A DNA stretch of 14,909 nucleotides from positions 1 to 14,909 of the forward strand of contig QFPJ01000053.1 in NCBI GenBank assembly GCA_003241685.1. Direction: 5' to 3'. The notes below the pieces were generated by a model. That model ran no database searches and was not told the DNA's origin. It saw nothing but the letters and a program-made list of their open reading frames with translations. This DNA is from Sphingopyxis macrogoltabida (GTDB lineage Bacteria; Pseudomonadota; Alphaproteobacteria; Sphingomonadales; Sphingomonadaceae). Every line of letters starts with the position of its first letter. The first letter of the stretch is position 1. This document shows positions 6,541 through 12,346 of this stretch, in pieces. Position numbers and translations under genes: made by a program.

Positions 6541-7386
6541 ATGCGTTTCGAGGGAACCTCCGCCTATATCGCCACCGACGATCTGAAGGTCGCGGTCAAC
6601 GCCGCGACGATGCTGCGCCGTCCGCTGCTGGTGAAGGGCGAGCCCGGCACGGGCAAGACGGTGCTGGCCGAACAGATCGCACAGGCGTTCGACGCCCCGC
6701 TGATCACCTGGAACATCAAGTCGACGACCAAGGCGCAGCAGGGCCTGTACGAATATGACGCGGTTGCCCGCCTGCGCGACGGCCAGCTGGGCGAAGAGCG
6801 CGTCCACGACATCCGCAATTACATCCGCAAGGGCAAGCTGTGGGAGGCCTTTACCAGCCCCAAGCTGCCCGTGCTGCTGATCGACGAGATCGACAAGGCC
6901 GACATCGAATTTCCGAACGATCTGCTTCAGGAACTCGATCGGATGGCGTTCCACGTCTATGAAACCGACGAGACGATCACCGCGAAGGAACGCCCGATCG
7001 TCGTCATCACGTCGAACAATGAAAAGGAACTGCCCGACGCTTTCCTGCGCCGCTGTTTCTTCCACTACATCAAATTCCCCGACCGCGACACGATGGCCGA
7101 AATCGTCGAGGTCCATTTCCCCGGCATCCAGAAAACGCTGGTCAGCCGCGCGATGGACATTTTCTATGACGTGCGCGACGTGCCGGGATTGAAGAAGAAA
7201 CCGTCGACCAGCGAACTCATCGACTGGCTGAAGCTGCTGCTGGCCGAGGACATGCCGCTGGAAGTGCTCCAGAACCGCGACGTCGGCAAGGCGATCCCGC
7301 CGCTCCACGGTGCCTTGCTCAAGAATGAGCAGGACGTGATGCTGTTCGAAAAGCTAGCCTTCATGGCGCGGCGCCAGGGCAGCTAG
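6541..7386 (+). CDS. MoxR-family AAA+ ATPase
   Basis: A 281-aa AAA+ ATPase of the MoxR family, whose members act as chaperones in complex maturation, usually with a von Willebrand factor A (VWA) protein partner. Walker A is GEPGTGKT (33-40), Walker B VLLIDE (111-116), sensor 1 ITSN (156-159), and an arginine-finger-like FLRRC lies at 168-172. DIEFPNDLLQELDRMAFHVYE and FFHYIKFPDRDTMAEIVEVHFP are typical of the subfamily that pairs with CoxE-like VWA proteins. The start ATG 6541 has GGGAAAGG at 6523-6530 with 10-nt spacing and gives the usual MRFEGT N-terminus. The stop codon is 16 bp from the convergent chemoreceptor gene, so no VWA partner follows here, which is unusual. A dyad just upstream may control it. 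Confidence 0.93.
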   Translation: MRFEGTSAYIATDDLKVAVNAATMLRRPLLVKGEPGTGKTVLAEQIAQAFDAPLITWNIKSTTKAQQGLYEYDAVARLRDGQLGEERVHDIRNYIRKGKLWEAFTSPKLPVLLIDEIDKADIEFPNDLLQELDRMAFHVYETDETITAKERPIVVITSNNEKELPDAFLRRCFFHYIKFPDRDTMAEIVEVHFPGIQKTLVSRAMDIFYDVRDVPGLKKKPSTSELIDWLKLLLAEDMPLEVLQNRDVGKAIPPLHGALLKNEQDVMLFEKLAFMARRQGS

Positions 7387-7402
7387 GTTCGGGCCTTAAG
7401 GG

Positions 7403-8803
7403 TCAGATCTGGTAGGCCAGTTCGACGTCGCCCCAACGGCGACCGTGGATGACCACGGGCATATAGACGTTGCGAACCGTCACATAATTGGTGCCGTCGC
7501 CTTCCTGGCGATAGGCGGCCATGAAGAAGGGCGCGTTGCTGCGTTTCGCCTGCCGGTCGACATCGCTGAGCAGGATGCGGCCGTTGCGGCAATGCGCCGT
7601 GTCATGGGCGATGTCGCCCGTCGGACGCCGCGAACAATCGCTGATATGCGTCGGCAGAAAGCCGTTCATGTCGCTGGCCGACGACATGATGACGTCGGAC
7701 CGCTCACCGACCAGCCGGTCGAACAGCGGCCGCCAGTTCGCATCGGCCCAATCGGACAGCGTGGTGCGGAACAGCGGCGGATTGGACCCCGGCACCGGCA
7801 CATAATCGGCATCGAACAGTTGATCGGTGGTCAGGTCGCCCGCCGCCAGCGCCCGTTCGGCGATCGCGACGAAATCGTCGCGGACCAGCGCCGCCAGCTC
7901 GACATAGGCCGAATCCACCGGCGAAACGCCGGCCGTGATGACCGCATTGAACATGCGGTTCGACACCTGCTCCATCGACAGGATCGAATCGCGGGTGTCG
8001 TTGAGCGTCGCGCTGTTTTCGCGCACCGATCCGACGACCCGGTCGAGCGCCTCGCGCACCTTGGCGCCATTGGCATGGACCATCGCGCTCGACTGCGCGA
8101 TGCGGTCGCTCTGGTCGTCGAGCAGCGCCACCAGATGCGTCGCGTCGTGCAGGGCGTCGGTGATGGTTTCGAACTGCGCCTCGGCCCGGCTCGACTGTTC
8201 GACGCCCGACTGGATTTCGGTGACCAGCCCGCCCGCCTCGGTCGCGAGGCTGCCGATGCTGCGGCGGATTTCGTCGGTGGCGCTGCGCGTATTCTGCGCC
8301 AGCTTCTTCACCTCGGCGGCGACGACCGCAAAGGTCCGGCCGGCATCGCCCGCGCGTTCGGCCTCGATCGCCGCGTTCAGCGCCAGCATGTTGGTGGTCT
8401 TGGCGATCTGTTCGATCGACTGGCTGACCTGCTGCACCTGTTCCATCACCGATGCAAAATTGGTGACATGGGTGCCCAGCCGCGCGACCAGGTCGATCAC
8501 GGCGCGAAATTCGGTGACGGCGCTGTTGACGCGGTCCGCTCCGCTGTCGAGCTGTTCGCAGGCGCGCGCCGACAACAGCTTCGCCTCGTCGGTCGAATCG
8601 GCGATCTGACGCTGATCGGCTTCCAGGCTGACGACATATTGCTCCAGCCGGCCGAGTTCGGCGACCTGCCGCCCCATATGATCGGTTGCGCGCTTGATCC
8701 GCCCCGCGGCGTCGCTGCACCCGACGGCCAGCTCACCGCAGTCGCTGGCGACCGACTGGTCGAGAATCGGCGCCGCCGCCGGATTGATCGGATCGAACTT
8801 CAT
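7403..8803 (-). CDS. Soluble methyl-accepting chemotaxis protein with C-terminal sensor domain
   Basis: A 466-aa cytoplasmic chemoreceptor. No membrane segment is visible. The first 330 residues form a long coiled coil containing the signalling hairpin (about 130-179), with IEQIAKTTNMLALNAAIEAE at its start followed by RAGDAGRTFAVVAAEVKKLA, the region that contacts CheA and CheW. The C-terminal part (about 350-466) carries DMNGFLPTHISDCS, AHCRNGRIL (403-411) and VIHGRRWGDVELAYQ. It matches a sensor-like module known at the end of many alphaproteobacterial receptors (NGYLPTHN, NCRNRRIF, GRHWGGLRLAY). Signalling-then-sensor order is the reverse of classical receptors. ATG 8803 is chosen; GGGTGG lies 6 nt upstream. 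A GTG at 8815 would add four residues but has no ribosome-binding site. A CtrA-like box lies about 46-61 bp upstream. No che genes are in the window. Confidence 0.93.
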   Translation of the reverse strand: MKFDPINPAAAPILDQSVASDCGELAVGCSDAAGRIKRATDHMGRQVAELGRLEQYVVSLEADQRQIADSTDEAKLLSARACEQLDSGADRVNSAVTEFRAVIDLVARLGTHVTNFASVMEQVQQVSQSIEQIAKTTNMLALNAAIEAERAGDAGRTFAVVAAEVKKLAQNTRSATDEIRRSIGSLATEAGGLVTEIQSGVEQSSRAEAQFETITDALHDATHLVALLDDQSDRIAQSSAMVHANGAKVREALDRVVGSVRENSATLNDTRDSILSMEQVSNRMFNAVITAGVSPVDSAYVELAALVRDDFVAIAERALAAGDLTTDQLFDADYVPVPGSNPPLFRTTLSDWADANWRPLFDRLVGERSDVIMSSASDMNGFLPTHISDCSRRPTGDIAHDTAHCRNGRILLSDVDRQAKRSNAPFFMAAYRQEGDGTNYVTVRNVYMPVVIHGRRWGDVELAYQI

Positions 8804-8848
8804 CGGGCCACCCACATCATGATGATCGGCGAGTGATGACGAACAATG

Positions 8849-8864
8849 GTTAACGCCGGGTCAA
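8849..8864 (-). promoter_or_regulatory. CtrA-like binding site upstream of chemoreceptor gene
   Basis: On the minus strand this reads TTGA-CCCGGCG-TTAAC, one base from the alphaproteobacterial CtrA consensus TTAA-N7-TTAAC. It lies 46-61 bp upstream of the chemoreceptor ATG. CtrA commonly controls motility and chemotaxis genes in alphaproteobacteria, so the location is sensible. Confidence 0.5.
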
Positions 8865-8958
8865 TGCGGCACTGGACGCCGGAATATGCCGTTCGTTCCG
8901 TCGCCGGATTCCGGTGGGTGGAGTCCGGCCGGTAGCGGACATTCGGTATATCCTGCCC

Positions 8959-9039
8959 TTGTCATCCCCGCGAAAGCGGGGACCCAGTGCGGAGGCAGCC
9001 GACGAACGCCCTGGGTTCCCGCTTTCGCGGGAATGACAC
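8959..9039. repeat. Head-to-head pair of CCCGCGAAAGCGGG-type palindromic repeats
   Basis: The left arm (8959-8987) contains GTCATCCCCGCGAAAGCGGG and then GACCCAG. The right arm (9011-9039) is nearly its inverse. Each arm is itself a 7-bp stem with a GAAA loop on one strand: TCCCCGC/GCGGGGA on the left and TTCCCGC/GCGGGAA on the right. The arms differ by a compensatory pair (C-G against T-A) that keeps the stem. A 23-bp unrelated spacer lies between. This repeat type is common in sphingomonad intergenic DNA, from general knowledge. Confidence 0.85.
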
Positions 9040-9085
9040 AAGCGGGGTTATCAGCAAACGAGCGGAACGCGGCATGTATAGCATC

Positions 9086-9156
9086 GTCATTCCGGACCCG
9101 ATCCGGAATCCGCGACGGCACTGGTCTCATGGACCCCGGATCGGTTCCGGAATGAC
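9086..9156. repeat. Second pair of palindromic repeats (TCCGGACCCGATCCGGA type)
   Basis: The left arm (9086-9111) begins GTCATTCCGGACCCGATCCG. The right arm (9131-9156) is its inverse with 23 of 26 positions identical. Each arm is itself an imperfect palindrome (TTCCGGA...TCCGGAA in the left). A 19-bp spacer separates them. Both this pair and the previous one start outward with GTCATTCC or GTCATCCC, so they may belong to related families. Confidence 0.85.
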
Positions 9157-9218
9157 AAAAGGCAGGAGGCGACCGGAATCTGCCCCTCCCTTCGCCATTA
9201 CAGCCGACGCAAGCCGCC

Positions 9219-10778
9219 CTAATTCACCATCCGCTCACGCCCTTCCCAATAGGGCGCGCGCAGGTCCTTGCGGAGTATCTTGCCGCTGGCGTTGCGCGGC
9301 AGGGCGGGAATGACGTCGATCGACTTCGGGCATTTGAACGGCGCAATGCGGTCGCGCGTCCACGCGATCACGTCGTCCGCGTCGATGTCCATGCCGGGTT
9401 TGGCGACGCAGACCGCCTTGACCGCTTCGCCCCATTTGTCGTCGGGGATGCCGATCACCGCCACCTCCTGCACCGCGGGATGGCCATAAATGGCGCTTTC
9501 GACCTCGGCCGGATAGACATTCTCGCCGCCGGAAATGATCATGTCCTTCACCCGGTCGTGGATGAAGAGATAGCCGTCCTGGTCCAGATATCCGGCATCG
9601 CCGGTATGAATCCATCCCTCGGCCGTCATCGTGTTCGCGGTCGCTTCGGGCAGGTTCCAATATCCGATCATGTTATTCGACGATCGCGTGACGACCTCCC
9701 CCACCTCGCCGGTCGGCACATCCTTGCCATCCGGGCCCAGCACGCGGATTTCGACGCCGGGGAGCGGTTTTCCGGCCGAGCGCATCCGCTTGTTGCCCTC
9801 GGGATCATGGTCCTCGGGCGGCAGCATGCAGATCGTGCCGGTGGTCTCGGTCATGCCATAGGCCTGGATGAACTGCGCGCCGAACATCCGCATGCACTGG
9901 CGCAGCAGTTCGAGCGGGATCGGCGCGGCGCCGTAGAGGATATATTTGAGCCGGCTGTAATCGACGCTGGCGCAGCGCGGGTGGAGCAACAGCATCTGGA
10001 GCGCCGCGGGCACGATGAAAAAGCGGGTTACGCCATATTTCTCGACCGCGTCGAACACGCCATCGGGATTGAATTCGGCCAGGATCACGCCGGGCAGCCC
10101 CGCCGCCAGCGCCATGATGCCCAGCCCCGTCCCGCCGATATGCGCGCACGGCATCGCGACCAGCACCGCCTCGTCATCATCCCATTTGGTATAGGGAAGG
10201 TCGAGTTCGTCCGAATGTTTGCGCAGGCCAAAGAGATTGCGGTTCGACAGCACCGCGCCCTTCGGATTGCCGGTGGTCCCCGATGTATAGAGTTGCAGCA
10301 CGGCATCGTCGGGCGAAGAGGGGCGGAAAGCGGCCCGCTGCGTCGCATCGATCAACGCAGCGGTTTCCGCCGCGCCCATGATGCGCGGTGCATGGTCGAG
10401 CTTGCCGGCAAGCTGGCTTTCGACCTCTTCGAAACCCGGTCCGGTGAAGACGATCTTTGCCCGCGTGTCGTTGATGACATAGGCCCATTCGGCGGGCGCG
10501 AGCCGCCAGCCGATCGGCGCCATCACCACGCCAGCCCGCGCCGCGCCGAAAAAGAGGGTGAAATACAGATCGCTGTTCTTGCCAATCCACGCAATGCGAT
10601 CGCCCTTCGCCAGCCCGGCGGCGAGCAAGGCGCTGGCGACGCGCGCGGTGCGCTCTTCCAGTTCGCTATAGGTGAAGACGCGGTCTTCCTCGCGCATCGC
10701 GGCACGGTCCGGGCGATCGACCGCCCAGTGGGTCAGATAGTCATCGAACGTCGTCAGGTCGGAAACATCGGCGGCCAT
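9219..10778 (-). CDS. Acyl-CoA synthetase (AMP-forming, ANL superfamily)
   Basis: A 519-aa enzyme that would activate a carboxylic acid, probably a fatty acid, to its acyl-CoA via an acyl-adenylate. The phosphate-binding loop YTSGTTGNPKG is at 164-174. QAYGMTETTGT is the adenine-binding A5-type motif. GWIHTGDAGYLDQDGYLFIHDRVKDMIISGGENVYPAEVE holds the ATP-ribose aspartate and hinge, and PRNASGKILRK carries the catalytic lysine K500. The chain length of the substrate cannot be told from the sequence. ATG 10778 is chosen because AGGAG lies 8 nt upstream; the frame is open to 10814 but lacks a site there. No fatty-acid genes lie beside it. A short inverted repeat (10802-10814) lies just upstream in the leader or promoter region. 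Confidence 0.93.
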   Translation of the reverse strand: MAADVSDLTTFDDYLTHWAVDRPDRAAMREEDRVFTYSELEERTARVASALLAAGLAKGDRIAWIGKNSDLYFTLFFGAARAGVVMAPIGWRLAPAEWAYVINDTRAKIVFTGPGFEEVESQLAGKLDHAPRIMGAAETAALIDATQRAAFRPSSPDDAVLQLYTSGTTGNPKGAVLSNRNLFGLRKHSDELDLPYTKWDDDEAVLVAMPCAHIGGTGLGIMALAAGLPGVILAEFNPDGVFDAVEKYGVTRFFIVPAALQMLLLHPRCASVDYSRLKYILYGAAPIPLELLRQCMRMFGAQFIQAYGMTETTGTICMLPPEDHDPEGNKRMRSAGKPLPGVEIRVLGPDGKDVPTGEVGEVVTRSSNNMIGYWNLPEATANTMTAEGWIHTGDAGYLDQDGYLFIHDRVKDMIISGGENVYPAEVESAIYGHPAVQEVAVIGIPDDKWGEAVKAVCVAKPGMDIDADDVIAWTRDRIAPFKCPKSIDVIPALPRNASGKILRKDLRAPYWEGRERMVN

Positions 10779-10801
10779 CGGCCCTCTCTCCTCGAATCGC
10801 G

Positions 10802-10814
10802 TTGCATTTTGCAA
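10802..10814. promoter_or_regulatory. Inverted repeat TTGCATTTTGCAA, operator candidate
   Basis: TTGCA-TTT-TGCAA is a perfect 5+5 inverted repeat in the 117-bp gap upstream of the acyl-CoA synthetase, centred about 30 bp before its ATG. It is AT-rich in a GC-rich setting. No regulator can be named. Confidence 0.3.
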
Positions 10815-10895
10815 TCTGTAACCGAAGCTAACGGCTGTGCGCCCAAGGTAAAGCGCAGAAACGCCCGACCTGTCACCCCTGCCAGCCCGGCGGCG

Positions 10896-11531
10896 TCAGA
10901 CCCGGCGAAAGCACAGCATGATGTTGTTCGCGGGCATCGCCCGGCGTTCGGCAAAGACGAACCCCGCGCATGCGGCGGCCTCCCGCAGCGCCGCCGTATC
11001 GCGCAGCCCCCATTCGGGATTGCGCGCGCGCAGGCTGGCATCGAAGGCCAGATTGCTGTCGGCGGTGACGACATCCGCCTCGAGATAAGGGCCGTAAAGG
11101 ATCAGCGGCGTCCCGGAGGCCAGCAGGCGCGCGGCACCCGCGAACAGGCCCAGCGTCGCCGCCCATGGACTGATATGCACCATGTTGACGCACAGGATCG
11201 CGTCCGCCGCGTCGACCGGCCAGTCCCGAGCGGCGGCATCGAGATGCAGCGGCGGCGCGAGATTGGGCCGCGCCGCCTCTTCGGACCATGCCGCGATCGA
11301 GGCGATGGCGGCGGGATCGGGATCGCTCGGCTGCCAGCGAAGCTGCGGAAAGGTCGCGGCGAAATGAACGGCGTGCTCGCCCGATCCGCTGGCGATCTCC
11401 AGCACCAGCCCCTCACGCGGCAACCAGTCGGCAAGCACGTCGGCGATCGCATCGCGATTGCGCGCGGTCGCGGGCGCGTGACGGCGGGCGGCAGAACCGC
11501 CCTCCCCCGGCGTCCAGGGCTGCGGCGTCAC
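10896..11531 (-). CDS. DUF938 family, SAM-dependent methyltransferase-like protein
   Basis: A 211-aa protein of the DUF938 family with a class I methyltransferase fold. The SAM-binding motif is LEIASGSGEH (44-53), preceded by RRHAPATARNRDAI. WQPSDPDPAAIASIAAWSEE provides the acidic loop, ILCVNMVHISPWAATLGLFAGAARLL the region after strand 4, and MPANNIMLCFRR the typical C-terminus. The substrate is unknown. The start is GTG 11531, which overlaps the stop codon of the ABA4-like gene as GTGA, so translation is probably coupled. The frame is open upstream to 12164, but that part is a shadow of the neighbouring genes. It is the last gene of the gcv-led unit. I see no clear terminator after it. Confidence 0.9.
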   Translation of the reverse strand: MTPQPWTPGEGGSAARRHAPATARNRDAIADVLADWLPREGLVLEIASGSGEHAVHFAATFPQLRWQPSDPDPAAIASIAAWSEEAARPNLAPPLHLDAAARDWPVDAADAILCVNMVHISPWAATLGLFAGAARLLASGTPLILYGPYLEADVVTADSNLAFDASLRARNPEWGLRDTAALREAAACAGFVFAERRAMPANNIMLCFRRV

Positions 11532-11989
11532 GCCGCCGCCCGGCGCTTCGCCTGCGCCCGTGCGCGGCGTTCGCGCACGATCAGCCACAGGAAAAGCCCG
11601 ACCGGCCCGGCGAGCAGCGTCAGGAGCAGAAAGGGGAATTGCGCGATGCGACCGAACCCCTTCTGATCGGCATCGCGCGCAATCCACAGGCCCGCGAACA
11701 GGTCGAAAGCGAGATAGTGAATCCAGCCAAGCGTGGCGCCGCCGGGCGTGTCGAACAGCTTCATCACGCCCGCCAGCGTCGTCAGGTCGCCGCCGCTTCC
11801 CGGCCCGCCGGGATCGATCCCGCCCGACAGAAAGCCCGCGATCAGGACGGTGTAGGCGAGACACAGAAGGAAAACGCCGAGATAGAGGATCAGCGCGAGA
11901 ATCTTTGGCCCGCGCGGCAGAAAAGCAAGCGCGATCCAGGCAGCGATTGCCCAGTAATTGGCCAGTTGAAAGATCGTGTCCCAGTTCAT
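11528..11989 (-). CDS. ABA4-like membrane protein (DUF4281)
   Basis: A 153-aa integral membrane protein of the ABA4-like family. The plant member ABA4 is needed for neoxanthin formation; the bacterial members have no proven role. Four hydrophobic segments are visible: residues about 6-25 (QLANYWAIAAWIALAFLP), 30-56 (ILALILYLGVFLLCLAYTVLIAGFL), 82-101 (LGWIHYLAFDLFAGLWIARD) and 114-134 (FPFLLLTLLAGPVGLFLWLI), ending in a basic tail RERRARAQAKRR. The IHYLAFDLFAGLWIARDA stretch is the family signature. ATG 11989 has a weak AGG 5 nt upstream. It starts 18 nt after the small membrane protein gene and overlaps the DUF938 gene by 4 nt. Confidence 0.88.
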   Translation of the reverse strand: MNWDTIFQLANYWAIAAWIALAFLPRGPKILALILYLGVFLLCLAYTVLIAGFLSGGIDPGGPGSGGDLTTLAGVMKLFDTPGGATLGWIHYLAFDLFAGLWIARDADQKGFGRIAQFPFLLLTLLAGPVGLFLWLIVRERRARAQAKRRAAA

Positions 11990-12007
11990 CGGCCTGCTGT
12001 GCCAGCC

Positions 12008-12346
12008 TCAGAGCAGTCCGCCAAGCCCGAACAGGAGGATGCCGCCAAAGAGGGCGAGCAGCCCGATGGTCAGGACCAACATGGTCATCCTGGCCGCCGA
12101 AAATCGCCGCGCCGCGAAGAAAGCGGCCGCAAGGCCCAGCCCCGCGGCGATCAACGGCGCCCACAGAAACACCCAGTCATAGCTGAAGTCGCGGCGGACG
12201 CGGACCATCTCCCATTGCTCGACGACCAGCCCATAGAGGGTAATCGCCGCCAGCCACACCGCGACGAAGACCGCGGCGAACAGGACGCCGCCGATCAGGC
12301 AGCCGGAGCCGCCGCGCCGGGACGCGCCATGCGGTCCTTCGCTCAA
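12008..12346 (-). CDS. Hypothetical small membrane protein, three membrane segments
   Basis: A 112-aa protein of unknown function that I do not recognise. Three hydrophobic segments are visible: about 16-40 (CLIGGVLFAAVFVAVWLAAITLYGL), 59-81 (VFLWAPLIAAGLGLAAAFFAARR) and 87-112. A short charged loop WEMVRVRRDFSYDW lies between the first two. The start is a TTG at 12346 that overlaps the gcvPB stop codon as TTGA, with a G-run (GGGGGG) about 5 nt upstream. The overlap, the open frame and the consistent hydrophobic pattern support a real gene. It is probably translated by coupling to gcvPB. Confidence 0.7.
   Translation of the reverse strand: MSEGPHGASRRGGSGCLIGGVLFAAVFVAVWLAAITLYGLVVEQWEMVRVRRDFSYDWVFLWAPLIAAGLGLAAAFFAARRFSAARMTMLVLTIGLLALFGGILLFGLGGLL

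Larger units (their letters stand above)
8804..9218. other. Repeat-rich intergenic region between divergent gene ends
   Basis: This 415-bp stretch separates the start of the chemoreceptor gene from the end of the acyl-CoA synthetase gene. It contains the CtrA-like box (8849-8864) and two unrelated pairs of inverted palindromic repeats (8959-9039 and 9086-9156). Short open frames here translate the repeats (for example CHSRESGNP) and are not genes. I see no RNA gene. Confidence 0.8.

Noticed and set aside
7445..8836. A 463-codon plus-strand frame opposite the chemoreceptor
   Set aside because: Antisense shadow, rich in R, H and G; the minus-strand product is an unmistakable chemoreceptor.
8850..9155. 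Several small open frames on both strands (for example 8850-9041, 8861-9130 and 8886-9155)
   Set aside because: They translate the intergenic palindromes (CHSRESGNP, VIPAKAGTQ), a known annotation artefact.
8959..9156. Possible CRISPR array from repeated palindromes
   Set aside because: There are only two copies per family, in inverted and not direct orientation, with no regular spacers and no cas genes.
9480..11666. A 728-codon plus-strand frame opposite the acyl-CoA synthetase and DUF938 genes
   Set aside because: It spans two minus-strand genes and the gap between them and has no recognisable domain.
11532..12164. Upstream extension of the DUF938 frame
   Set aside because: It overlaps two membrane-protein genes in another frame; conserved methyltransferase sequence begins after GTG 11531.
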